Assembly: GCA_941918925.1 (NCBI GenBank) | Contig: OW799233.1 | Location: forward strand, 127,992,833-128,056,832 | Direction of reading: 5' to 3' | Length of the DNA: 64,000 bases | Source: Phyto melanocephala | Lineage: Eukaryota > Arthropoda > Insecta > Diptera > Rhinophoridae | Part shown: in pieces, positions 11,775-22,116 of the stretch | Layout: each line of letters starts with the position of its first letter | Position numbering within the stretch: position 1 is the stretch's first letter | Program-made: the position numbers and the translations under genes | The notes under the pieces: generated by a model | The model's database searches: none | What the model saw: only the letters and a program-made list of their open reading frames with translations | What the model was told of the DNA's origin: nothing

Positions 11775-11829
11775 TACAGAGCTTTAAAAATAAAAAAATG
11801 CACTGCATAAAATAAGCTGTGAGCCACTG
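11775..11829 (-). repeat. right 55-bp terminal inverted repeat of the Tc1-type element
   Basis: This is the inverted partner of 10179-10233 and is followed directly by the TA target duplication at 11830-11831. Confidence 0.9.
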
Positions 11830-11831
11830 TA

Positions 11832-14800
11832 TGTATGTATGTACATGTTGGTTTACAAAAACAATTGTAAAATAAAACAAAATTATTCTAATTCATATTT
11901 GTTGTTTTTATTATTTGTTGATGGGCATACATATGTATGTATATACCGTTCTAAAAGATCTTGTTAAAATTCACTTAAACTATTTGTTTTTGCTACAATT
12001 ATAAAATTATGAGTGTGTACATATGTATGTAATTCACACATTGTGCTATTATTCATCCATGTCGAAAAGTTTTTATTGAGTATAAAAACCCACTCTCTAT
12101 ATCACTGTATTGAGTAATAATAATTTTATATCAAAAGAAATAGCGATAATAAGAGCAGCAACAACAAATAAACAAAACTGAATTTTTAAATAAAAAATAA
12201 TAAAAAAAAAACTTATTCCAACGTGTTGTGGGACTACAAAGTGGTGTTAAGAAAAATAGTTATACATATGAAATTTTGTTCTTAGGTTTTAGGAGGTTCT
12301 TATAGATATTTGAACGTGAGAACACAGAAAAAAATAAATATGAATTGCAATTACGAAAAAAATTAAATTATTAAAATATTTTTCGATTTTGCTATAATAA
12401 TTAAAATTTGACTGTTAATTAAATAAAAATTAACTGTTTTAATTAGTAAACATTGATACATATTTAAAAAAAAAATAGTACTAAAAAGTTAATTGAAATT
12501 GTTAATTTTTTAAATATTTTCTTAAACAAATTAATGACAGTTTCAATTAAAATTTGTATTCAATTAAATTATTCATGTTATTAAATAATTATTTATTAAT
12601 TAATTTATTTAATTATTAGATATAACTATTAATTATATCTACCTACCAAAATAGCAAAAAAAAAAGTATGTAAATTTATATAATAACTTAATTATCAACA
12701 AATTTACTTATATCATGTACATACGTATGTACTTACTAATTTTTTTTTTCTGCGAAATGTCCACTAGGTATAACCTCCTTATTTAGCAACCTAAAATTGA
12801 AAAAAAAAAAAAAAAAAAAGAATTTTTGGTTTGACATTTTTAATTTTGGATTTTTCTTTTGTTTTATTTTTTTAACTGACAAAAAGGTTTTTGTTAAAAA
12901 ATTTTAAAAAATAAATTGAAAATATTTAAAACAAATCAAATGGTCAGTTGATTAAACAATTTAACAAAATAATTTGTTCTGGGTAACTACCTGGTCACTA
13001 TATTTATTTGTATGGAACTTTGTCAGTATTTTTTGCTATATTTATTTGATAATTCTTCTAGACAGGAGTGTTGAATTAGCCATGTTTTGAAGCTCCCAAT
13101 TGACATTGTAACAAAAAGTGTGTCTGTATATGAAATTTTATTTGAACATTTTATTGGCAATGTTTATAGTCAAGGATCTAAAATACAAAACATCACTGTT
13201 TAGAATCTTATCTGTCTGTCCTGAACTCGATTGGTTAAAAAACACTGGATAGATTTTGATAAGACTTGTATTATAAAAATCTAAATAAAATTTTAATTTT
13301 TTGATTTGGCTTACTCAATTTTTTTCTCTTTCGTTTAGAATCAATAGATTATATTTATCACAATTGCTTCATATTGTGTTATTTTTTTTTTTTTATTATG
13401 GAAAAACTACAGTTTTGGACTTAGGCTCTTTTTGAATAACTTCAAAGATTTATAAATAGAAAGTCTATCGATAACTCTTTCAAATATAATATTTATTAAG
13501 ATTAATATAAGCATATTTAATAAAAAAAAATCTATTATAAAAATCGATAGAAAAGTTTCTGTGGAGAATTTTTCAAAAACTATAAAAAATTCATAGTTTT
13601 TTTTAACAGTGAATTTTTCCTAATCTTGAAGCTAAACGTTGTTTGTATAGAATAACCTTTTTCTAGCCTTTTCCATATAAAATACGAAAACTTGAAATTC
13701 TTTTAAAGTCTTCACTTTACTTTAAAAACTTTACTTCAAAACTAAATGAAATTGTGTAATTCTTTAAGATCGTATAAGACTTTGAATATGTCTTCAAGAA
13801 GTGAGTGTAAAAGTAGTCATATTGTCTTTTGTTACGAACAAAAAAAACGCAAAATAAATAAAAGAATGTTAGAAAGATTGTTTGGACAAGATTTTTGTGA
13901 ACAAGTATGCAAATACTGAATAAGTTATTGTTGGTTGTACAACATTGGGTTTTTTTTTTTGATTAATAATGAAAAAAATGTCTAAGAATTATATCTTATG
14001 TCCTTTTTGATATTTTTTTTTATCAAAAGTAAGGTTGAAGCTACAATAAATATTTGAAAACGGCTTATAAGAACTTATTACGGCTGTTTAATATTTATAA
14101 ATAAAATGTTTGCGTTTTTTGCTTATTAACCTCTTTTAAAGCTGTTTTAAGAGTTTATGTATTAGAGCGATAATGTACAGACGTAAGTCTTTCCGCAAAA
14201 GCGAAAGATATAAGCAATAACCACGATTGTTTTTATATTTTACTTGCTTAAACTTAAATTAAAATATGGAAGCCCATATTTTAGTTTTTGCACTTTAAGA
14301 AATATCAATAATTGCAATTAATTTAATTTTTTTTTACTTAATGCCCTGAAATTTTTATCAATGACCCCCTATAATTTCACGCACAACTGTAACAACAGTA
14401 ACAACTCATATGTTTGTATGTATTTCGCTTACATTATTGTTTCTTTAATGGGTTTGTATTTTTATGAATTGTTTTTTTATCTGTTTACTCATTTTGTGCT
14501 TTTTACTATTTATAAAATGCTGAGTCATGCTTTTCACTCTTTTTCTTATTCTTTTTTAAACAATAAAATAAATAATGAACAAACATTTCTCAATTTATTT
14601 ATTTTTTCGTTTTTAACATTTGTCTGGTAAAAAAAGTGAATTTGAAAAAAATATGTGTAAGAACATAAGTATGTAAGTATCTAAAGTTGCTTTTTCACAA
14701 AATTTTTTCAAGCCAGGGGCCTCATCGCGACATAGATTAAAAAAAAATTAAAAGTAAAATTAATTAAAGTAAAATTTTGATCGTGATCGAATGATGTAAT

Positions 14801-14929
14801 TTTCACTTACATATGTACATATGTATGTATGTAGATGTTATTACATCTGGCATAATTTTTTTAACTTGTTTTGCATTCTGTTTATAATTGAGGGGCTCCA
14901 CGCGCAATTAACTAGGAATAATTTCATAT
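11832..14929. other. AT-rich, probably intronic or 5' cnc sequence
   Basis: I find no confident exon. The frame at 14361-14630 is Phe/Tyr/Asn-rich and hydrophobic with no recognisable motif, so it was not called. A candidate promoter and leader near 12081 is listed separately. Otherwise there are homopolymer runs and CATA repeats only. Confidence 0.4.
12081..12110 (+). promoter_or_regulatory. candidate TATA-type promoter, possibly of a short cnc isoform
   Basis: TATAAAAACC at 12081 is followed 22-23 bp later by ATCACTGT, a weak initiator match, and then by an AACAAATAAACAAAAC-type leader rich in CAA, as is common in fly 5' UTRs. cnc in Drosophila has isoforms made from separate promoters, and a start about 4.1 kb upstream of the bZIP exon would fit the shortest one. 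This rests on motif position alone; no splice donor was established. Confidence 0.3.
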
Positions 14930-15689
14930 GTTAAGGTAAGGTGTATTGTCAGCATGGGGCTGAGAGGTGGGATCAACATTAATGGTTCTTTAGAGCCATA
15001 TATTGGGAGATTAAAAATATATATATGTATGTTCGAAGCTGCCCACAGACTTATCTGATACCACGGGAATCTGCAAGCCCCTAGAACTTGTTTTACACTG
15101 GTATTGATAAGGTCTCTTCGGAGAGCACGTGGTGCTTGTGGTCACTCCCAAGCAGGAAATCAGACTCGCGGGTGGTTTAATGGCTGATCTTTGCTATGGT
15201 GGGACTCTAGGAAATCGCTGATATTCCTGGAGTGCTGCTAACACCTCAACAGAAAAATATAATGATGATTTAATGACTCATGGTTATCATAGGTGATATT
15301 GTGAATTGTTCTGCTTCTTTCGGACTGCACATTCGATTCTGTCGCTGATAATTACATAGCCTCTTAGCGATAAACAAGGAATGACCCAAGCTCCTTAGAA
15401 AAGTGCATTTACAATAACCAAGAATTAAGTAATAAGACCAACGTCAGATTATGGCACACGGTGCCGATGCTGACATTAATCAACATTCAAATTCTATTTT
15501 CAGCACCATATTTTTACGTGTGGTCCGTAGGAACGCACACATGACCATGCATTGTATTTTCTATGACGTTTGTTGTAATTAAAACTAATTAATTTAGTAA
15601 GTCATTAGGTGCATGGGTTCAGTGAATTTAGAATTGAAAAATTCACGTGTTAGAGTATTTGACATGCACTCACTATTTTTGTGGCTTCG
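14930..15689. other. unclassified block of distinctly higher GC
   Basis: This stretch (for example 15030-15240) is clearly less AT-rich than its surroundings and contains few homopolymers. I found no long frame and no terminal repeats. It may be the 3' tail of a non-LTR element or old conserved noncoding sequence; I cannot decide from sequence alone. A good splice-donor-like AAGGTAAGG lies near 14933. Confidence 0.35.
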
Positions 15690-16067
15690 TATCTCCTGCA
15701 GGAGTACACCCACCCCAACAATATTGGCATTTAATAAAATGGCTTGACCATTACAATGTAGTAAACTATAAAATCTAAGATGGCGTCTGAAACCAATAAT
15801 GGGCTAACAAAATTCTTTTAACTCAACAAATATGGGTATCAAATGAAAAGGCTCAACTAGTAGAATACAGTTAACAATGTTAAAATCAAATGATGTAAAA
15901 CTTATAAATCAATGATGGCGTCGGAAATAATAATAAAGAAAAGGGCGTATTACATGAAATTTAAAATCTGGTTTTTTCTAGGATGTGATATTTGTTTCTA
16001 TGTAGTACATTATAGTGAAGGGTATTGTCAGTTACGGCACGGCCGAATATAGCGCACTTACTTGTTT
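15690..16067 (+). mobile_element. DINE-1-like element, long subfamily, 5' truncated
   Basis: It carries the long-subfamily blocks CAATATTGGCATTTAATAAA and AAGATGGCGTCTGAAACC. It ends with GAAGGGTATTGTCAG, the CGGCACGGCCGAATATAG hairpin side and CTTACTTGTTTT at 16067. The terminal 5' sequence is missing. It lies less than 200 bp upstream of the cnc bZIP exon. Confidence 0.7.
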
Positions 16068-16243
16068 TCTAATGTTTATGAAATTTTATTTTTTTCTATT
16101 AACTTTTTTTTTGTGATATTTGCTGCACTTGTAAGAATTTCTTTATAGGCAATTATACCCTTCAAGAAAAAATTTATAATAATTTTTGAAATCATTTATG
16201 CAATATTTAAGTTACATATTTTCAATTTCTCTATTTGTTTTAG

Positions 16244-17454
16244 GCTTTTGCCGTATGGTTGATGTTAATAATAGCACTAGCAACAATTCTTCAGTTTTGG
16301 GCATTTCAAGCGGTCATGCTAATGCTGCTACTGGTGGTGGCTCAGCAACAGGTTCAAGCAGTGGCATTTCTATGAGTGCCACAAATGTTATCTCCGCTGC
16401 TGGTGCGGCTGGCATGACTAGCGAGCTAATGAACTCAGCTGGGGCTCAAGGTGGTGCCGATCGTTTAGATGCTTCTAGCGATAGTGCTGTTAGTTCGATG
16501 GGGTCGGAACGTGTGCCCTCATTGTCAGATGGCGAATGGGGCGAGGGCAGTGATTCGGCCCAAGATTATCACCAGGGCAAATACGGTGGACCATATGATT
16601 ATAGCTACAATAACACCGCAAGCAATAATCGGCTAAATGATGGCTCCCGTCAACCTCCAGTGGCTCAAAAGAAACATCATATGTTTGGCAAACGTTTCCT
16701 TAATGAACAGCCCGGTGTAAATGCGGCAGCCAATGTGGTAAATCCAGCTGTTTCCACAACCGGTGTAATTACTGGACCTGCTCATTCGATTAAATATGAA
16801 TATGAACCTTATCCTGCTTTAACTGGTCTACATGAAAATATGAGCAACACACTAGAAGGTGGTGCCATGGGTGGCACCATCTTAGGCAAAGAACACCATG
16901 GCTATGGTGGTGCCTACTCAATCGATTTCTCGGTACGCACTCCGCGCACAGCCCACGAGATTGTTCAACACAATCATACGTATACTCTGCCCCAGGGCAC
17001 GGGATCACTTCCACGGCCCCAGCAACGTGACAAAAAAACCTCGACCTCCTCTTCTTCCACTAAATCGTCAAAGTCTGCCCACAATAGTAGCAGTGGCGGT
17101 GAAGAAGATAACTATATGACACGCGATGAAAAAAGGGCACGCGCCATGAACATTCCCATACCGGTGACTGATATTATTAATCTGCCCATGGATGAATTTA
17201 ATGAACGTTTATCTAAATACGATTTAAGTGAGAATCAGTTATCGCTAATACGTGACATTCGTCGACGTGGCAAGAATAAGGTGGCTGCTCAAAATTGTCG
17301 TAAGCGTAAATTGGATCAGATTTTGTCGCTGGAGGATGAGGTGAAGCAAGTGCGTCGCCGCAAGGAAGACTTGCAGTCACAGCGTGATCGCTTGTTCACT
17401 GAACGCAAAAGAGTGTCGAATAAATTCAGCGCTTTGCACAGACATATTTTCCAA
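16244..17454 (+). CDS. cnc: cap-n-collar CNC-bZIP transcription factor, penultimate coding exon
   Basis: Cnc is the fly homologue of Nrf-type CNC-bZIP regulators. It acts in the nucleus, dimerises with a small Maf protein, and controls head segment identity (short isoforms) and the oxidative and xenobiotic response (long isoform). The exon follows a TTGTTTTAG acceptor at 16243 and ends at CAA before GTAAGT. From the ATG at 16255 the two exons here encode 533 residues, the length I recall for the short Drosophila CncA isoform. Residues 1-288 are Ser/Gly/Asn-rich. From 289 ([19 protein letters not shown]) the CNC domain runs into the basic region [16 protein letters not shown] near 340 and then the heptad region. 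Longer isoforms would splice into 16244 in phase, because the exon starts with the last two bases of a codon. The frame upstream of 16244 is intron and was not included. Confidence 0.93.
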
Positions 17455-17738
17455 GTAAGTTGTACTTTTATTTTAAATTTTTAAATGATCTAAACATTTT
17501 TTTTGCCTCGGAATTAAAACAAAAAAATGTTTACAGGACGCACATATTGTTTCACTTTAAAATTTGTTACCGAAACAGAAGCAGAAACATTTCGTAAAAT
17601 GGATCGTTTTTTTTTCTAACGCTGCTAATTCAAAAATTCTATGTACATCAGAGCGTACCTTGTCCAAACATAAAAAGTACAGCTTTTAAGTATATATTTT
17701 GCAAGTCAAGATCGTAGGTGTGTCACTATTTTACATTT

Positions 17739-18744
17739 GTATACCCCTCACTTATGACGCCAAGGATATGTATAGTTTTATCATTCCATTTGTAATTTAT
17801 ACAATATTCTTTTCCGATCCCATTAAGTTTATATTTCCTGATATATTATGACTAGGGAAATCGATTAAGCAATGTCCATCTGTCCGAGTGTTGGTTGAAG
17901 TCTTTTAGAAGCCCAACAAGTAGCACAGATCTGTATGTGGAATCAATCTTTTGCAAATGAATCGCTATTGAAATCTAGCACAATCGCCCCATAACTTTCT
18001 AACACGATTGCATCTATTTCTTTCTCTCTACCATAAAAATCAAAATTTTTCAGTCATAGAATAATTTATAGACACGTTTGCCACTATTTGTAGATATTAT
18101 ATGCCTTTAGGGCTATTCGTAAAAAATGTTAGACAAATCGGTCACTAATCGGCAGAGTTATAACCAAAAATATTGTTTAAATATATTAAGTAACCGAACT
18201 CGGACTCGCTTAAAACATCGAAATGCGAGCTGTTGTCTCAGAAACTATTGCTAAGAAAAACTGACAAATCGGTTAGAAACTAACTGAGATATAAGCACAA
18301 AAATACAAATGCTTTGGTGTTTGTTTGCAGTAGAATACAGTAAACTATAAAGAATTTAAAATTCAATATGGCGTTCAAAATGAAATTGTGGATATATGGG
18401 TCAAATAGAGATGGTAATTACGACACTCTTCAACCCCCACATATTGGTATCAAATAAATGGGTTTTTCTCGAAAACTATGAAAATAAGTAACTATAAAAA
18501 ATATAAAATTCAAAATGGCGTCCTAAATAAAAAGGCGAATAATTTTTTCATCAATATTGCTATTAAATGAAATTGCTTGGCTAGTAAAAATTCGAGTGTA
18601 AAAATTCAAAATCTAAAATGTCTTCAGAAACATTAAGGCAAAATGGCGTAAAATTTAATTTAAAATGTACTGTGTCTGTATGTTCATGTTGGTGAAGGAT
18701 ATTATCAGATTCGGCACGGTCGAATATAGCGTTCTTACTTGTTT
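17739..18744 (+). mobile_element. DINE-1-like element, long subfamily, inside the last cnc intron
   Basis: It begins TATACCCCTCACTTATG near 17740 and ends with ATTCGGCACGGTCGAATATAG and CTTACTTGTTT near 18744. It is the most complete long-subfamily copy here (about 1.0 kb) and serves as the reference for the interrupted copy at 22117-23620. It occupies roughly two thirds of the 1.6-kb cnc intron, in the sense orientation. Confidence 0.8.
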
Positions 18745-19054
18745 ATATTTTTTTGTTTATTAATTTTAGAAAATTAAAGCTCACAAAATATCATTTAACT
18801 TTTGCTTCAAAAATTATGCTAAAATTTGTTTATCTTTTTTGTTGCCAAACGTAGAGGTCGACATTTTAAACTTTTCTTAAGGCTTTAGAGAAAAATATTA
18901 ATCTCCTCGAGACAAACAAACACATCTGATGTTCAATACCAAAAATTTAATGAAATATTTAAAAAAGCGACCATACGTTCGGTAACAAACATTTTTGAAA
19001 TTTTAGCAAACATGGAAATTTTAAAATTAAAGCCTCTTTTTTAATTTTTTTTAG

Positions 19055-19456
19055 TACTTGCGTGATCCTGAGGGTAATCCCTGCTCACCATCTGAATACA
19101 GTTTACAACAAGCAGCTGATGGTTCCATATATTTGCTGCCACGCGATGCTGTCAATAAGAATGAGACCACAAATGGTGTTTTACAGCACGGTAGCACTAC
19201 AAATGGCAGCTCTCAACTACCACATCATCAACAAATGTCACAATCACATACAAACTCCCATATAGCCGGTCATCATCACCATCTGCAGCAACAGGGTACA
19301 ACAGCAACTACAGCGGTCAACGGTTCCCTGGGCCACAGTCATGTGCAGTCGCACCATCACGCACAATCGCAGCACCATCTGCATCAACCAGGACAAACCA
19401 CACATCCGCATCATTCACAAACACATGGATCATCGGTGCATCAGCAAAAGGATTGA
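19055..19456 (+). CDS. cnc: cap-n-collar, last coding exon to first stop
   Basis: The exon follows TTTTTTTTAG at 19054 and continues in phase 0 from the previous exon: HIFQ joins YLRDPEGNPCSPSEYSLQQ. These residues complete the conserved segment after the zipper, with SIYLLPRDAVNKNE near its end. The tail of about 90 residues is His/Gln/Ser/Thr-rich low complexity. The frame stops at a TGA at 19454-19456, but the same frame stays open for another 74 codons (see 19457-19681). Several other frames here are also open because CAT/CAN repeats lack stops; those are shadows. Confidence 0.92.
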   Translation, partial: YLRDPEGNPCSPSEYSLQQAADGSIYLLPRDAVNKNETTNGVLQHGSTTNGSSQLPHHQQMSQSHTNSHIAGHHHHLQQQGTTATTAVNGSLGHSHVQSHHHAQSQHHLHQPGQTTHPHHSQTHGSSVHQQKD

Positions 19457-19681
19457 AACTTGTTGTGGCAACACTATGCAGCGCATTGGTATCAATTTCA
19501 TCACCGACCACGTCATCAGCAAACCTCTAGTACTTATGCTATAGTGCATTGTCGTCATCAACCCGCTCCTCAAAATCATCATCAGCATTCTACTTCCTCC
19601 CATTATGTTTATCATCCGTCATCATGCACAACACAACGTTTACGTCATCATAATGGGCATTACGAGTCTACTTACTATTGA
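19457..19681 (+). other. in-frame His/Gln-rich extension beyond the cnc stop
   Basis: Directly after the TGA, in the same frame, 74 sense codons follow before a TGA at 19679-19681. Their composition (for example QFHHRPRHQQTSSTY and QNHHQHSTSSHYVYH) continues that of the cnc tail. This could be a readthrough extension, a tail exposed by a nonsense mutation, an assembly error, or leftover CAT-repeat DNA that stays open by chance. The base after the stop is A, not the most readthrough-prone C. Confidence 0.5.
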
Positions 19682-20560
19682 AGAACATTTGTATTCAGGG
19701 GTTTATTAACTTTACAATTTTTGTTTTATTATTTTTTTAATATTAATTATTCGTTAATTGTTAAATTAAGTCCCTTTCAAAGTGGATGGGTTTAATCTAA
19801 CTGGTTGGAAAAAAAACTTAATTTTGATATTTTTCTATATTAATTTTAATAGACAGCTGTAAGAAAAGTTAAAACAAACAAAATCTAATTAATTTTTTAG
19901 CTTAAACTTAATATATTTTTTTGGTTTAAAATGTGATTTTTTTTTTCTAAATTTTAATACAATATTTGTTTTTAAAGAATATACAGTGAATTATATTGAT
20001 TTTTTATATTTATAAATTCATTTAGGTCTTTACATATTAAGTCTTATTTAGAACACATTAATTTTGTTTTTTTAATTTTTTAAAAATTCCCGCCTTAATT
20101 TTGTACAATTTTTTTTTTTTAATAAATTCCTTTTAACAAAGTTAAAATAAAACATTTGTTAAAAATTTTTCTAAAAAACCTAGCTACAAGAAAAAAAAAA
20201 CTATGAATTAAGTGAGAAACCTTTAATTAACCATATAAATTTTTTAAGATTTATTTTCTCAAATGCAAAGCAAACCAAACTAAAAACTATAGTAATAACT
20301 ACAGCACAATTTAAATAAATTTTAAACATTTTAAACAACAATTGTTTCCCTTGTACTCTAAACTTCCTCTCCTAAAAAATGTCCTCTCTTATAACTAGTT
20401 ATTTAGTTTATAATAAATACACGCAAGATACAAAATTAAACAAATAAATAAAACTTAAAAGTAAAACCCACAAAACGAAAAACTGTTAACATATTTAAAT
20501 ATCTAACACAAGTTCTTTAATAATTTCTTAAAAAAGTGTATGTATTAAATAAATTTACTA
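19682..20560 (+). other. probable cnc 3' UTR, AT-rich
   Basis: Between the end of the frame and the next repeat there is only AT-rich sequence. Possible polyadenylation signals AATAAA occur near 20121, 20411 and 20441-20450. Which is used cannot be told from sequence. The UTR may extend further. Confidence 0.45.
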
Positions 20561-20676
20561 CTGTATTCATGAAAAATATTTAAGGTTTACTAAAGGCTTA
20601 TTTGACAGATGTAGTACAAAAATTTGTCAAAGTAGCCAGCCTTCAATAAACCTTAAATATTTTTTATGAATACGGC
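20561..20676. repeat. palindromic miniature element, copy 1 (CCGTATTCATAAAAAATATT family)
   Basis: The left arm CTGTATTCATGAAAAATATT is mirrored on the opposite strand by GCCGTATTCATAAAAAATAT. The arms continue through AAGGTTTACTAAAGGCTTAT and its partner. A second copy is at 33440-33550. Each is about 110-116 bp with no coding capacity. Confidence 0.7.
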
Positions 20677-21350
20677 AATTTATACTTTATATAACTTTAT
20701 ATAACTGCTTGTTGTAAAAGCTTGTTAAAATTACATTTTTTTTTAGTTTGTTTTACTTTGTTAATTTTTTTTCCGTTTATCCATCTTTTTAATTTTTTAT
20801 TATTTTTTTTTTTTTGTTAACTTACACCCGTTTGCTTTTTATAAACAATTATTAACTATTAAAACTGGTTTTGCTTGTAAATTTTAATGGCTTTTTTTGA
20901 GAAAGAAGAGAAAATCAAGAAAATAAAATACAATAATTTTTAAGCATTTACTTTTATATACATGTAACTAAAAAAAGTAAATATCACTTAACTGTTTATG
21001 ATATAATTTTTAAAAAATTAAAACTATTCTAATATTATGAAAAGGAATATAATTTGACTTATAAAAAATATCGTTTCAGATTATCATTTATATTTTAAAG
21101 TATTTTGTATAAGTCAATTTATATTTAATAAAATATAAAATTTTCTTTGTAAATATTAATTTTAAAACTTATAATTATACACAAAATATAAAAATAAATA
21201 ATTTAAACCATAATTGTTTTAGTATTTAAGGCGTGAAAATAGAAAATTAAAATTACGTACTTTACATAAATGTATAATGTAAAAAAAAATACAAAAAAAC
21301 TTTAAAAAAAAACTAGCAAAAATTGTGTTATTTATTGACTACACCACTTC
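20677..21350. other. AT-rich spacer, nothing recognised
   Basis: Only homopolymer-rich sequence is present. No gene, inverted repeat or tandem repeat stands out. Confidence 0.4.
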
Positions 21351-21540
21351 CAATTGTATTTTAGAAATTTCCAATTGTATTTCAGAATTTTTTTTTGTAT
21401 GTTAGAAATTTCCAATTATATTTCAGAATTTTCCAATTGTATTTCAGGATTTTCCATATGTATTTCAGAAATTTCTATTTGTATTTCAGAATATCCCAAT
21501 TGTATTTTAAGAATTTCTATTTGTATTTCAGAATATTTTT
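21351..21540 (+). repeat. minisatellite, about 21-bp unit
   Basis: About nine diverged copies of a TTTCAGAATTTTCCAATTGTA-like unit are arrayed head to tail. Because the unit is a multiple of three, two frames stay open and give Ile-Ser/Tyr-Phe-Arg repeats. Those frames are by-products and not called as genes. Confidence 0.75.
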
Positions 21541-22116
21541 TTATTTACATTTTCTTTCGTTGTCTAATAAAATTGTTATAGAAAGTATACGACTTAATAG
21601 TGACCCACATAGTTTTAGAGGCCTTTTATTTACTTTAAACTTGTTTTAACAGATAATGTATATTGTTTTATTTATAATAAAATAGTTGCATGGGTTTAAC
21701 TCTTATTAATAAAAGCATTATTTTTTTAGGTTTTTAGAGACATTTAAAAGTCAACATCAAAAATTTTTTTGGGTCAAAAAATTTCAAAAATAATAATAAT
21801 TAAAAAAATTAATTGAAAACTCGATATGTTAATATTAAGATAACAAACGATATGCACTTTTCTATGAACCTAAAATAAAGTAAAATTATAAATTTCTTCA
21901 AATATGGCAGTCAATTGATGAATATTTTAATATTTAAATTAAATTTAAATATTAGTTTAGTTTTCTAAATTTGCTGTTAAAATACAGCTCGAGTACAATC
22001 GCCTTGAATGATTCCGGATATTGCGTTTATTTTTATTATTATTGAATTCGCCTTGGTTGCAAGCAAAAAGTTATCGTTTGAAAATCAAAAAAGAAAATTC
22101 ATCAAAAGAAAATTTT
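21541..22116. other. AT-rich spacer, nothing recognised
   Basis: No protein-like frame or element boundary is visible. A CAATTGATGAATATTT-type AT sequence and homopolymers fill the stretch. Confidence 0.4.

Larger units (their letters stand above)
10179..11829 (-). mobile_element. Tc1-type transposon, both ends present, transposase broken
   Basis: Terminal inverted repeats of 55 bp (10179-10233 and 11775-11829) differ at a single position. Both begin CAGTGGCTCACAGCTTATTT, and TA flanks each side (10177-10178, 11830-11831). A second, internal copy of the CTCACAGCTTATTGTATGCA motif lies near 10381, with its inverted partner near 11610, giving the paired outer/inner binding-site layout (IR/DR) known in some Tc1 elements. 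The transposase frame on the - strand is damaged, so the copy could move only with help from another copy. Confidence 0.9.

Noticed and set aside
14361..14630. 89-codon hydrophobic frame
   Set aside because: Phe/Tyr/Leu/Asn composition typical of AT-rich noncoding DNA; no motif, no splice context, no repeat partner.
19460..19681. Treating the His-rich frame after cnc as a separate gene
   Set aside because: It has no ATG of its own and continues the cnc frame exactly; it is better described as an extension.
21354..21649. Frames with repeating Ile-Ser / Tyr-Phe-Arg text
   Set aside because: Produced by the 21-bp minisatellite, whose unit length keeps the frame open; composition is not protein-like.
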